From: Castor canadensis | Taxonomy: Eukaryota; Chordata; Mammalia; Rodentia; Castoridae | Reading direction: 5' to 3' | DNA length: 64,000 nt | Assembly: GCF_047511655.1 (NCBI RefSeq) | Contig: NC_133405.1 | Location: 93,595,598 to 93,659,597, forward strand | In this document: positions 24,684 to 36,162 of the stretch, piece after piece | Layout of the letters: each line of letters opens with the position of its first letter | How positions within the stretch are numbered: the first letter of the stretch is position 1 | The notes under the pieces: generated by a model | What the model saw: the letters and a program-made list of their open reading frames with translations, nothing else | What the model was told of the DNA's origin: nothing | Database searches by the model: none | Translations under genes and position numbers: made by a program

Positions 24684-24780
24684 AGCTTAAATTACAATGC
24701 AAAGAGGTTGCATTGTAATATTTCCATACATGCATATAATGTACTTTGATCAAATTCACCCCTTCTATCTCTCTTTCTTA
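24684..24780 (-). mobile_element. Short L1 3'-end insertion, minus strand
   Basis: The reversed 3' terminus of the younger L1 family: 'atatttccatacatgcatat', 'aatgtactttgatcaaattc', 'accccttctatctctctttc'. It is inserted in the ancient L1, which continues on both sides. Confidence 0.7.
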
Positions 24781-25638
24781 ACTTTTTCTTTTGTTGATTG
24801 TTTTCTTTGTTGTGTAGAGCTTTTAATGTGACACAATTCTAGTTGTTTATTTTTGGTTTTGTTGCCTGTGCTTTCAGTATTATATTCAAGGAATCATTGC
24901 TAAAGCTAACGTCAAGGTTTTTCCCCATGTCGTTTTCTGAGAGCTTTATAGATTCAAATCCTATGTTTTAATCAATTTTGAGCAGATTTTTTGAATGGCA
25001 ATAATGATCTGATTTTATTCTTTTTCATGCCTCCCAACACCATTTAATAAAGAGTCTTCTCTATCCATCTGCTTTTTCTTAACTGCGTATTCTTAGCACC
25101 GTAGTTGAACATCAGTTGACCACATATTAATGAGTTTGGACACTCTATTGTGCTTCATTGATCTATATGTCTGTCTTTATTCCAGTACCCTGCTGGTTTG
25201 ATAACTATAGTTTTGTAATACTTTAATTTTGTTTATCAGTGTTATATAATTTTTGGTATATTACTTTTTCATGTCCTTGGTTTAGTTTATAACATATGTA
25301 ATTCTTTTTGCTATAATAAATGTGATTATTTTCTTCATTTCATTTTCAGATAGTTCATTGTTGGACTATGTGGACAAGTGAAAGGCGTCTGAAAAGTTGT
25401 ATAAGCATTCAATGGTTTATTACTCAGCATTAAAAAAGAAGGAAATTGTGCAATGCTTGACAACAAGAGTACACTATCCAGGTAATAGCAGTTAAAAGCT
25501 GAATGCTCCACTAATATGAGGTATCAAACTAAAATAGTCAAATTCATAAAAGTAGAGAGTAGGATGGTAAGTTCCTTGGGCTGGGTGGTAGAAGAAAATA
25601 GCAAATAACTCATCAATGGTCATAAAGTTTCACTCAAG

Positions 25639-27351
25639 AAAGATTTATAATAGAACTACAATATGATCCAGCAATACCACTCTTGGGCATATATCTGAAG
25701 GAATGTGCTCCAGGATATGATAGAATCACTTGCACACCTACTGTTTATTGCCGTACTATTTACAATGCACCATTTACAACTGATGAATGGATTAAGAAAA
25801 TATGGTATAACTGTTGGTGGGAATGCAAATTAGTACAACCATTATGGAAAGCAGTATGGAGATTCCTCAAAAAGCTAATGGTAGAACCACATGATCCAGT
25901 GATACCGCTCCTGGGCATCTACCCAAAGGAATGTAAGTCAGGATACAGTAGAGACACCTGTACCCTGATGTTCATCTGAACACTATTCACAATAGCCAAG
26001 CTATGGAAACAGCTCAGATGCCCTACAACTGATGAATGGATCAAGAAAATGTGGCATATATACACAATGGAGTTTTGCTCAGCCATAAGGAATAATGACA
26101 TGTGGTTGGAAAATAAATGGATGCATTTGGAAGACATCATGTTAAGTGAAATAAGCCAGGCTCAGAAAGACAAAGTTTGCACATGATTTTTCTAATACAT
26201 GGAAGATAGATAAAAAAGAAAAATATATACATAAAACCAAACATGATCATATACAAAATCATTTGTAGACCATGTTTGTAATAGTGGAAATACTGTATGG
26301 AACTTGAGGAAGGAGGGAAAGGAAAGGAGAACAATAGAGCGTCAACAATATCATAAAACATGATACCTGTGGAGGTAGAGAATATAAGGATATATATTGA
26401 AAGCTGTTGAAAGAGAGTGGAGGCTAAGGGAGAGCAATGGAAGGTGTTGAATGGACCAAAGTAGAATAGACCACAGTGGGGACACATTGAGAAACCTCTT
26501 TGAATATCTACTTAAATATTAAAAATAAAAGACAGAATTATAAAACAGGTATAGTGGGGGAGGGCACTTAAGGGAGGGGCAGATGGTGAGTGAAGGAGAT
26601 TAAGGTGAGAGTGTATGGTAGATGGACTCCATACACTTATATGAAATAGAACAAAGAAACCTCTTGCAATTGCTTTAAGTGGGGCAGGGAGGGAGTTGAG
26701 GGGAAGAGACAAAGAGGGTGATCTAACCAATGTACAATATAAGCCTATTTGGAATTGTCACAATAAATCCCCCTGTACAAAGAATGTATCTTAATAAAAA
26801 TATAAAGCATGGTATATATGCACAATGGAGTTTTATTCAGCCATAAAGAAAGAAATTATGTTGTTTGCAACAAAATTGTAAATGGATGAAACTGGAGAAC
26901 TTCATGTTAAGTGTAGTAAGCCAGGCTCAGAAAGTCAAAGGTCGCATGTTTTCCCTCATATGTTGAAGTTAGAACCATAAGTTAAATGTATACATAGATA
27001 CATGTATGCCTGAAGTACCAAGGAAACCCCTCCCCTTGGACTATCAACATACACTTAAAAAATAAAGGGCAGGAGGGAAAAATAGGTCTTTTCTGTGGGT
27101 GAATACCAATGGGAGGTGGGTGGGCACAAGGAAAGGAAGGGTGAGGGTGAATATTGTGGATGTATTTTATATCCATATATGAAAGTAGAAGAATGAAACC
27201 TGCTGATATTGCTCTAAGAAAGGGGGAGGGCGGAAAAGGGAGAACGACGGAGGGGGTAAATTTAACTAAGGTATATTGTAAGGACATAGGTAAATATTAT
27301 GACATATCCTCCTGTACAACTATTCTATGCTAATAAAATAAAGATTTATAA
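25639..27351 (+). mobile_element. 5'-truncated younger-family L1 with exact 12-bp TSD, itself interrupted
   Basis: The target duplication 'aaagatttataa' is exact at 25,639-25,650 and 27,340-27,351. The element starts in the ORF2 tail ('tgatccagcaataccactct'), is cut at 25,809 by another L1, and resumes at 26,817 ('tgcacaatggagttttattc'). It ends with its 3'UTR and 'ctaataaaataa'. The 98-residue ORF at 25,683-25,979 reads across the junction between the two L1s. Confidence 0.9.
25797..26816 (+). mobile_element. L1 nested inside another L1 (ORF2 site shared with the 35.3-kb nest)
   Basis: The 13-bp TSD 'aaaatatggtata' (25,797-25,809) and 'aaagcatggtata' (26,804-26,816) match at 11 positions. 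The insert begins in ORF2 at 'actgttggtgggaatgcaaa', continues through the ORF2 stop and the G-rich 3'UTR, and ends 'cttaataaaaat'. It is 5'-truncated and has the same orientation as the host. Confidence 0.85.
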
Positions 27352-27452
27352 ACTCTAGATATCTGGTGTGTAATTGTATCTGTAGTCAATAATTAAGTAT
27401 TGTACATTTAAAAATTTGCTAAGAGGGTAGTTCATATTAAATGTTATCACAA

Positions 27453-30322
27453 TCAAATACTGATTCTTTTTCTTTTTTTGTTAATTGTTTATACATTTAT
27501 TCATATGTGTATACATTGTTTGGGTCATCTCTCCTACCTACCCCCTGCCTCCCTTCTCCCCCCACCCCCCTCACTTCTAGGCAGAACCTGCTCTGCTCTC
27601 TTCTTCAATTTTGTTGACAGAAAACATAAGAGATAGTAAGAAAGACGTAGCATTTTTGCTAGTTGAGATAAAGATAGTTATACAGAGAGATTCCTAGCAT
27701 TGCTTCCATGCACATATGTATTACAACCCGAATTGGTTCATCTCTACCAGACCTTTTCACTACTTCCCGGTCACTTTCCCATAGGGGCCTCTGCCAATTT
27801 AAGATTACTTTATTTTCTCCTCTACAGTGGGCACATTAAACACTTTCAAGTTTTAGGTTTCTTCCCCTTCCCCTATTCCTCCTATATACATTCTCCCCTT
27901 AGTGTGTGACCCATGTCCAATAATATTACTGCATTTGTTTTAGGTCCACAATCCACATATGAGGGAGAACATACAATTTTTGGCCTTCTGAGCCTGGCTA
28001 ACTTTGCTTAAGATAATGTTCTCCATTTCTATCCATTTACTTATGAATGACAAATTTTCATTCTTCTTTGTGGCTGAGTAAAATTCCATTGCGTATAAAT
28101 ACCACATTTTCTTAATCCATTCATTGGTAGTGGGGCATCTTGGCTGTTTCCATAGCTTGGCTATTGTGAATAGTGCTGTAATAAACATGGGTGTGCAGGT
28201 GCCTTTGGAATAACCTGATTTGCATTCCTTTTGGTATATCCCTAGGAATTGAATTGCTGGATCATATGGCAGATCTACGTTTAGTTTTTTAAGAAGCTTC
28301 CATATTGTTTTCCATAGTGGTTGTACTACTAGCTTACATACCCACCAGCAGTGTATGAGGGTTCCTTTTTTATACCCCCCCCCCACAGCCTCACCAAATG
28401 TTAGGGGTGCTTTTGATGATAGCTATTCTAACAGGAGTGAGGTGGAATCTTAGTGTGGTTTTGATTTGCATTTCCTTTATGGCCAGGAATGGTGAACATT
28501 TTTCCTGTTTTTTTTTTTTTCTTTTTTGGCCATTTGGATTTCTTCCTTTAAAAAAGTTCTGTTTAATTCAGTTGCCCACTTTTCTATGGGTTCATTGATT
28601 TTGGGGGAGTTTAGGTTTTTGATCTCCCTGTATATTCTGGTTATCAGTCCTTTGTCTGATGTATAGCCAGTGAATATCTTCTTCCACTCTGTGGGTGCTC
28701 TATTCAGTTTAGAGACCATTTCTTTTGTTATGCAGAAGCTTTTTAATTTCATGTAGTCCCATTTGTCCATCCTTTTTCTTAGTTGCTGGGCTGCTGGAGC
28801 TCTAGTGAGGAATTCTTTGCCAATACCTATTGCTTCCAGAGTATTCCCTGCTCTTTCCTGTAGTAATTTCAGAGTTTTGGGTCTGATATTAAGGTCCTTA
28901 GTCCACTTTGAGTTGATACTAGTACAGGGTAATAAGCATGGATGTAGTTTCAGTTTTCTGCAGGCCAGTAACCACTTTTCCCACCAACATTTGTTGAAGA
29001 GGCTGTCTATTCTCCATTGTATGTTTTTGGCACCTTTGTCAAAAACAAATGTAGGCATAGCTGTGTGGACTCATATCCGGGTGCTCTGCTCTGTTCCACT
29101 GGGCTTCATATCTGGTTTTGTGCCAGTACCAAGCTATCTTTATTGTTATTACTCTGTAATATAGTTTGAAGTCTGGTATTGTGATACCTTCAGTATTGCT
29201 CTTTTTGCTGAGTATTGCCTTGGTTATTCACAGTCTCTTGTACTTCCAAATGAACTTTAGGGTAGATTTTTCAATCTCTGTAGGATTTTGATGGGAATTG
29301 TGTTGAACATGTAGCTTGCTTTTGGTAGTATAGCTATTTCTACTATGTCGATTCTACCAATCCAAGAGCATGTGACATCTTTCCACCTTCTGTATAGTCT
29401 TCCTCAATCTCTTTCTTCAGGGGTTTGTAGTTCTCCTTGTAGAGGTCATTCACATCCTTTGTTAAGTTGACTCCCAGGAATTTCATTTTTTTTTGAGGCT
29501 ATTGTAAATGGAATTGTTTTCTTATATTCTTTCTCAATTTGTTCATTGTTGGTGTATAGAAAGGCTACTGATTTTTGTAGGTTGATTTTGTATCCTACTA
29601 CATTGCTGAAGCTGTTTGTGTTGTCTAGGAGTTTGGGGGTAGAGTTTTTGGGTCTTTGAGGTATAGGATCATGTCATCTGCAAATAGGGATACTTTGACA
29701 ATTTCTTTACCTATTTGTATTCCTTTTATTCCTTCTTCTTGCCTTATTTCTCTGCCTAGGAATATCAGAACTATGTTGAATAAGAGTGAGGGGAATGGGC
29801 AACTTTGTCTTGTTCCTGATTTTAGGGGAAATAGTTTCAGTTTTTCTTCACTAATTATGATGCTGGCTATAGTTTTCTCATATATAGACTTTATAATGTT
29901 GAGGTACCTTCCTTCTATTCCTGGTTTTCTTATAGTGTTTATCATGAAGTGTTATTGAATCTATCAAAGGCTTTTTCTGCATCTCTTAAGATGATCAAGT
30001 GGTTTTTGTCTTTGCTTCTATTAATGTGCTGTATTACATTTATAGATTTGCATATGTTAAACCATCCCTGCATCCCTGGGATGAAGCAGACTTGGTCATG
30101 GTGAATGATCTTTCTGATATGTTGTTGGATTCAGTTTGCCATTATTTTAGTCAGGATTTTTGCATCAGTGTTCATTAAGGAGATAGGTCTATAGTTCTCC
30201 TTTTTGGATGTGTCTTTGTCTGATTTTGGGATGAGTGTAATACTGGCTTCATAGAATGAGTTAGGCAGTGTTCCTTTCCTTTCTATTTTGTGGAAAAGTT
30301 TAAGGAGTCAAATATTGATTCT
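27453..30322 (-). mobile_element. 2.84-kb 5'-truncated L1, minus strand, with 15-bp TSDs
   Basis: TSDs 'tcaaatactgattct' (27,453-27,467) and 'tcaaatattgattct' (30,308-30,322) differ at one base. On the minus strand, ORF2 pieces read from the RT domain (29,945-29,625, with the catalytic FADD box intact in '[14 protein letters not shown]') through the C-terminal region (29,058-28,477) to the tail at 28,386-27,940 ('[13 protein letters not shown]'). The 3'UTR follows down to about 27,470. ORF2 is broken by at least two frame changes. It lacks ORF1, the EN domain and the 5' part of RT. It is one of the best preserved L1s here and probably among the youngest. Confidence 0.95.
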
Positions 30323-31379
30323 AGTAACAATAAAACACTATTAAATATATTTTCTGTTTTTCTGCTGTTGAATTCTTTTTTTGTTTCTGGTCTTTGTCAA
30401 GTTAGTTCTGCTTCTAATTTTTTACAAACAATACATTAATCTATGTTAGGGACAATAATGTTTAAGAACATGTTTGGATGGTCTATTTACCTGTCTGTAT
30501 CTGCATGGTGATTATCTCCTCATGGACACGATATGATGGAGAACATAATTTATTTGTCTTTATTTGTTGGCTTGACTTGAACATTGGTAAGCCCAAACCA
30601 ACTAAGAAAATACACTTCTTACTGTAAAAAAAAAAGCATTTCATATTCAGACTGGTGAGTTTTTGTATTCATTTGTTCTCTTAAACCAAGACTAAAGCTA
30701 CACAACAAGCTCTCTATGAGTCTGAAATTGAGAAAACCTTTTAAGTCTTATTATGTGAGAAGGTGATGTTTTCCTACCTGGGGTGATATTAAGTAACTGA
30801 ATGATAAAATATCTCAAGAAACAACTTTGTTTTGATTGTTTTATAGTAAATATTTAAAAAATCCAGCGTTCCCAGCATTCTTGGAATTAAAGTAACCAAA
30901 CATGTACTACATTAAATGTGCTGTTTAAGGAAAACAAAACAATTAGGTTTTAGCAGGTGGGAACACTAGTGAAGTATCACCCTCCAGTGGATATTGTAAG
31001 AACTGGATCATCGCTTGAAGTTCTGTCATGAAGTCATTCTCAACTTGGAAAGAGGCAAAAAGAGATTACTAGGGGTATCAGTGCAATTATTCACATACAT
31101 ATTTGATTGTTAAATATACTGTTTTAAAATTCTGTAGATATAAAAAGAAAAATACTGTAGTAATGGAATGACAATATAAGTGGTTAATGCCTGAGAGATA
31201 GAGCAAATACTACATATAGCAATGTAAACGACTGGTGTCTTTTATAGATGATATAAAGAATTTGTTTTGTGTGGCATGGAAAAGATCACCCCCAAATTTG
31301 TAGTATCGCTCTAGAAGATACATTTCAACTACTCAACTATAATTTACTCAGAACCTTACATACTTTCTTTTCAGATATA
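30323..31379. other. Anonymous AT-rich sequence, no gene seen
   Basis: There are no supported features. The sequence immediately after the L1 TSD continues the interrupted host locus. Confidence 0.4.
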
Positions 31380-31795
31380 ATAAATAAGTAAAATCATATG
31401 TATTTAACGTGTGTAATATGTTTTCATGTATGTATGCATTGTGTAATTGTGCATTATCACAACCAAGCTAAATAACATCTCTATCACCTCTTGCACTATT
31501 TTTTATTGGTGAAAACACTTAAGATTTACTCTAAGCAAATTTCAAGTATGAAACACAATACTATGGCTGTACATTAGATTTCCAGAACTCATTCATCTTA
31601 TAAGTGAAATCTTTCACCAACATCTCCCCAATTCTCAGCTCCTCGCAACTGTCATTCTACACTGTATTTCTATAAACTCAGCTTTTTTAGATTCCACATA
31701 TAATGAGATCATGAAGTATTTGTTTTGTTGTACCTGGTGCTTTCAGTTTGCATAATGTCCTCCAGATAAATCTATGGTGCAACATACTTCAAAAT
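31380..31795 (-). mobile_element. Ancient L1 3'UTR remnant, minus strand
   Basis: Reversed old-L1 phrases occur ('tgtgtaattgtgcattatca', 'acatataatgagatcatgaa', 'cataatgtcctccagataaa'), as at 11,980. Confidence 0.6.
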
Positions 31796-32250
31796 TTCTT
31801 TAAAAAATTTATTAGCATATAATAGTTGTTAAGGGGGATACATTGTGATATTACATATGTGTTTTCAACATATTTTAGTTAGATTTACCCCCTCCATCAT
31901 TCTCCCTCTTCCCCTTTCCCCTTTTTAGAACAACTTCAACAGGTTTCATTCTGTTTTCATATACGAGTACAAAATATATTCATCATATTCACCCTCATCC
32001 ACCCTTTCTTCATGCCCACCCCCTTCCCACTGGAACCCACACCCGCAAAAGACCTATTTTACCCTTCTGTCTTTCATTTTTTAAAAGTGTATATTGATAG
32101 TCCCAGGGGGTTTCACCTTGGTACTTCAGGCATGTATATATCATGCTTTAATCAAATTAATCCCTCCTGTTACTTACTCTTTATCTATCACCATGCTCCC
32201 CTAATATTCTATAGCTTACAGTACATTATATTCATATATGGACTCTCTTT
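31796..32250 (-). mobile_element. Younger-family L1 3' end, minus strand
   Basis: The reversed 3'UTR of the same family as 9,595-10,525. It shows the pyrimidine-rich 'tctccctcttcccctttccc', 'ccaccctttcttcatgccca' and 'ttcaccttggtacttcaggc'. It is followed by a (TA)n-rich stretch to about 32,335. Confidence 0.85.
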
Positions 32251-32354
32251 TTTAAAGCTTATTGTATATATATATATATTTATATATTTATATTGTATAT
32301 AAATATATAATCATATGTGTACAAATATATGATATGTATGCTACATGTTCTGGT

Positions 32355-33070
32355 CAGCTCTGCTGGCGGGAATCTGACTGTTCCCTCCCTAGGAAGAAAT
32401 ATTTTGGCTTAATAGACTGAGCAAAAACCGCTGCCCTGCCCAGTGAGGACCAGGTGCCACTGCTAACTGCTCAGGCCTGCTGGACTGTGTCTCAATACAA
32501 AGGGAGGGCAGTGAGAGAGCAGGCTAGTCAGCTTGAGCTGAGCTTGCAGGAAATAATAAGCCTCATAGCTAAGCGAACTGGATCTGTATGCCCACCCCGC
32601 CCCACGCCCCTCCCCGTCCGCGCAGAAGAGCCTGGCCAAACAGCCTGAGCTAAAGCGAAGCTCCCAAACTTGCCCAGCGGGGAAGATGTGCTGCTGCTCC
32701 TTGAGCAGTCCTGAGTGGCTCTATTCAAAGGAGGGGCAAGGAGTGAGCAGGCTAACTAGCTAGAGGTCAGCTTGTGGGAAATATTACATCATTCGACCAC
32801 TTCCAAGAAGCCCCATAGATAGGCAAGCGGAATTTGCTGACTGCCCCTCTAAGACGAGCCTTTGGCTAAACAGCCTGAGTGGAGGTCCCCAAAAGGGCCT
32901 GTCAGGGGAGGAGCGCCACTGCTTTTCATTTGGTCCTGTGTTTCTTTCCAAAGGAGGGGCAGGGAGTGAGAGAAAGCCTCTGATTAAAGTGACTCAGAGT
33001 TGCCTTGTGGGGAAGGGGAGCTACTACTCATCACCCAACACAGCATCTTTATTCAAAGAATGGGCAGGTA
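32355..33070 (+). repeat. Three and a part tandem ~230-bp monomers (candidate L1 5'UTR promoter)
   Basis: A GC-rich block begins abruptly after AT-rich sequence. The anchor 'cagtgaggac' (32,441) recurs as 'cagcggggaa' (32,675) and 'caggggagga' (32,903), giving spacings of 234 and 228 bp. A fourth partial unit starts at 33,001 ('tgccttgtggggaagg'). A second anchor, 'aaaggaggggcaaggagtga', recurs at about 32,498, 32,727, 32,951 and, shortened, 33,055. Each unit also has 'aaacagcctgag' or a variant. Tandem GC-rich monomers of about 200 bp are the known promoter layout of several rodent L1 lineages. The assignment to L1 is inferred from position and layout. The short ORFs across it are chance. 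Confidence 0.7.
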
Positions 33071-33690
33071 GACAAGCAAGTCTACCAGCGCTCAGCATCC
33101 AGTATCTATGCCACAACCGGCAGGGCATGCAGGTTACACCTGGGCAGTCCAGAGCCCTGAGGGGACACGTGAATAAATACAGTAAGAGAACTGCAGGCAA
33201 AAATCTGAGTAGCAGAAATTGGAGGGGACCATCCCAATGCCCTGATCGAGCACAAAAGAACCCCATTCTTTTCAACAAAGAGAAAATAATTATTTCCTTT
33301 TTGTTAAAATTTTAATTTGTCTTTCTTTTATTACCAATTTTTTCTCACTGTTTTAACTCTTCCCCCCATTTCTTTTTATTTTCTTCTTCTTTCTCTCTCA
33401 CTTTCCCTATCCCTTACTAATCGCTCAACTAGTGGTTTATTCTACCAACTTCTTCTATTACTCCTGTCCTTTCTATCTTTCCGCAATCCCTGACAATAGC
33501 ACCCTCCTCCACAAGTGAACTACACTTCTAAACACCAGGGTCTTATTTACCTGCAACCCCCACACTTCACACATCTCCTCTTCCTCTCCCCATCCTCCTT
33601 CCTCATCTTTCCTTTCCCACTACCATTATTTTTACTACCTAAGTTTTAACCTCTATGCAAACATCTTTTATTTTTCCAACACTCTTTTAT
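33071..33690 (+). mobile_element. Candidate non-monomeric part of an L1 5'UTR
   Basis: A GC-moderate segment (33,071-33,290) is followed by a strongly pyrimidine-rich stretch (33,290-33,680). I see no coding frame. The order monomer, unique segment, pyrimidine tract fits an L1 5'UTR in plus orientation, but no ORF1 follows. Confidence 0.45.
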
Positions 33691-33754
33691 TTATAGATAA
33701 TGCATCCAAAGGTTTTATATTTCATGTAAATATCTAGTTTGGTATTGAATTTGT

Positions 33755-33868
33755 GAATTTGTCTTTATTACCATATTATCATTGTATCATTATACTGGGG
33801 GTACATTGTGACAGTAACAAAAGTGCTTACAATGTATCATAGTTAAATTCACCCCTTTCATCATTAGT
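33755..33868 (-). mobile_element. Short L1 3'-end insertion, minus strand
   Basis: It reads 'actgggggtacattgtgaca', 'gtaacaaaagtgcttacaat' and 'aaattcacccctttcatc', the reversed 3' terminus of an L1 subfamily also seen at 36,690-36,905. Confidence 0.7.
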
Positions 33869-35311
33869 TTTTCTGATACTAACAATAAACAGAACGAAAA
33901 AGAATTTAGGAAAACCAATTATAATAACCTCAAAAAATACACAGGAATACATTTAATAAATGAAGGAAAAGATGTCTACAACAAAAACTATAAATCACTG
34001 AAGAAAGAAATTGAAGAAGACATCAGAAGATGGAAAGAACTCTCATGCTCATGGATTGGCGGAATTAATATTGTGAAAATAGCTATACTATGAAAAGTAA
34101 TCCATGCAATTGCCATCAAAATTCAAATGGCATTCCTCACAGAGATTGAAAAATCAACCCTAAAGTTCATATGTAAGCACAAAAGACCTCAAATAGCCAA
34201 GGCAGTACTAAGCAGAAAGAGCAATGCTAGAAGTATCACAATATCTGACTTTATACTATACTGCAGAGACATAGCAATACAAACAGCATGGTACTGGCAC
34301 AAAAACATATATGAAGACAATGGAACATAATAGAAGACCAGGATATAAATCCACACAACTATATCCACCTGATTTTTGACAAAGGAGCCCAAATCATGTG
34401 ATGGAAAAAAGACAGCCTCTTCAAAAAATATTGCTGGAAAAACTGGATATTTGCATGTAGAAGATTGGGATTAGATTCCTATGTTCCACCCTGTACAAGT
34501 GTCAATTAAAAGTGGATCAATATCTTAATGAAAGGCCTGAAACATTGAAAATACTGAGGAAAGAATATGGAAAGCACTGGAACATCTAGGCATAAACAAT
34601 AACTTTCTAAATAGGACTCTAGTAGATCATCAATTAAGAGAAAGGATTGACAAATGGCACTACATGAAGCTAAAAGGCTTCTGCACAGCAAAGGAAATCA
34701 CCACATTGAATACACAGTCCACAGAATGGGAGAAAATCTTTGCCAGCTGTACATCTGACAAGAGATTAATAACCAAAATATACAGGGAGTTAAAAAAAAA
34801 AACCAAAACAAACTAAAGCCTTAAAGAATCAGTGACCCAAAGAAGAAAAGGGCAAATGAATTGAACAGAGCTTTTGATAGGAAGAAATACAAATGTCTAA
34901 AAAAAAAAAAAAACCACACATGAAGAAATGCTCAAAACCCCTGGCCATAAAGGAAATGCAAATCAAAACCACATTAAGATTCCATCTCACTCCTGTTAGA
35001 ATGTCTATCATCAAGAACACAAACAACAACAAATGTTGATGAGGATGTGGGGAAAAAGCAACTCTTAAACACTGTTGGTAGGAATGTAAATTAGTACAAC
35101 CACTTTTGAAAGCAGTATGGAGTCTCCTCAAAAACCTAAAAATAGATCTACCATACAATTCAATGTTACCACTACTGTGCATATATCTGAAGGAATGTAA
35201 GCCAGGATACAATAAGAGCTGCTTGCACATGCATATTTTTTTGCAGCAGTATTTACACTAAAGAAGCTTTGGAAACAGCTCAGATACCCTATAACTGATG
35301 AATGGTTTAAG

Positions 35312-36162
35312 AAAATGTGTTATACACTAAACACTGATCTACCATTTGATCCAGCAATACCACTCTTGGGGATATACCCAAGAGACCGTGACCCAGGTTA
35401 CTCCAGAGGCACCTGCACACCCATGTTTACTGTGGCACTATTCACAATAGCCAAGTTATGGAAACAGCCAAGATGCCCCACCACCGATGAATGGATTAAG
35501 AAAATGTGGTATCTATACACAATGGAATTTTATGCAGCCATGAAGAAGAACGAAATGTTATCATTCACTGGTAAATGGATGGAATTGGAGAACATCATTC
35601 TGAGTGAGGTTAGCCTGGCCCAAAAGACCAAGAATCGTATGTTCTCCCTCATATGTGGACATTAGATCAAGGGCAAACACAACAAGGGGATTGGACTTTG
35701 AGCACATGATAAAAGCGAGAGCACACAAGGGAGGGGTGAGGATAGGTAAGACACCTAAAAAATTAGCTAGCATTTGTTGCCCTTAACGCAGAGAAACTAA
35801 AGCAGATAGATTAAAAGCAACTGAGGCCAATAGGAAAAGGGGAGCAGGAAGTAGAGAAAAGGTGAGATCAAAAAGAATTAACCTAGAAGGTAACACACAC
35901 GCACAGGAAATCAATGTGAGTCAACTCCCTGTATAGCTATCCTTATCTCAACCAGGAACACTTGTTCCTTCCTATAATTGCCTATACTCTCTCTTCAACA
36001 AAATTAGAGATAAGGGCAAAATAGTTTATGCTGGGTATCGAGGGGGTAAGGGAGAGGGGGAGGGGGCGGAGTGGGTGGTAAGGGAGGGGGTGGAGACGGG
36101 GGAGAAATGACCTAATTCTTGTATGCACATATGAATAATAAAACAATAAAAAATGTGTTATA
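35312..36162 (+). mobile_element. L1 nested in L1 with exact 13-bp TSD
   Basis: 'aaaatgtgttata' is duplicated exactly at 35,312-35,324 and 36,150-36,162. The insert starts in ORF2 and reads as one open frame of 116 residues (35,315-35,665) containing '[12 protein letters not shown]', '[20 protein letters not shown]' and 'TGKWMELENIILSEVSLAQK', the intact C-terminus of ORF2. The G-rich 3'UTR and 'aataataaaacaataaa' follow. The intact tail and exact TSD mark it as a young copy. Confidence 0.92.
36039..36104 (+). repeat. G-run tract in L1 3'UTR (potential G-quadruplex)
   Basis: At least six runs of three or more G occur within about 65 bp ('gggggtaagggagagggg', 'agggggcggagtgggtgg', 'gggagggggtggag', 'ggggg'). 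A conserved G-rich 3'UTR tract is a known feature of mammalian L1. Weaker versions occur at 27,222-27,255 and 26,685-26,710. Confidence 0.75.

Larger units (their letters stand above)
24100..25330 (-). mobile_element. Ancient L1 3' half, minus strand, with two later insertions
   Basis: Reversed old-L1 landmarks occur in order: 'cttggctattgtatataatg' (24,148), 'gataaatacccagaagtaag' (24,223), 'gatctatatgtctgtcttta' (25,160) and 'gataactatagttttgtaat' (25,200). It is interrupted by a retroposed LTR end (24,468-24,597) and a young-family L1 3' end (about 24,684-24,780). Confidence 0.85.
25408..27460 (+). mobile_element. Old L1M-type 3' end, host of a nested insertion
   Basis: The left part, 25,408-25,638 ('ttactcagcattaaaaaaga', 'tccactaatatgaggtatc'), and the right part, 27,352-27,460 ('cattt...gctaagagggtag', 'aaatgttatcaca'), are successive pieces of one old L1 3'UTR. 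A younger L1 separates them and duplicated 12 bp of the host on entry. Confidence 0.75.

Noticed and set aside
28763..29164. 133-residue plus-strand ORF
   Set aside because: It is antisense to L1 ORF2 on the minus strand; the coding signal is in the L1 frame.
29656..29958. 100-residue plus-strand ORF
   Set aside because: It is a shadow of the L1 reverse transcriptase frame on the other strand.
32454..33315. ORFs of 64-125 residues in the GC-rich monomer block
   Set aside because: The tandem repeat structure explains the open frames, and units give different peptides in different frames.
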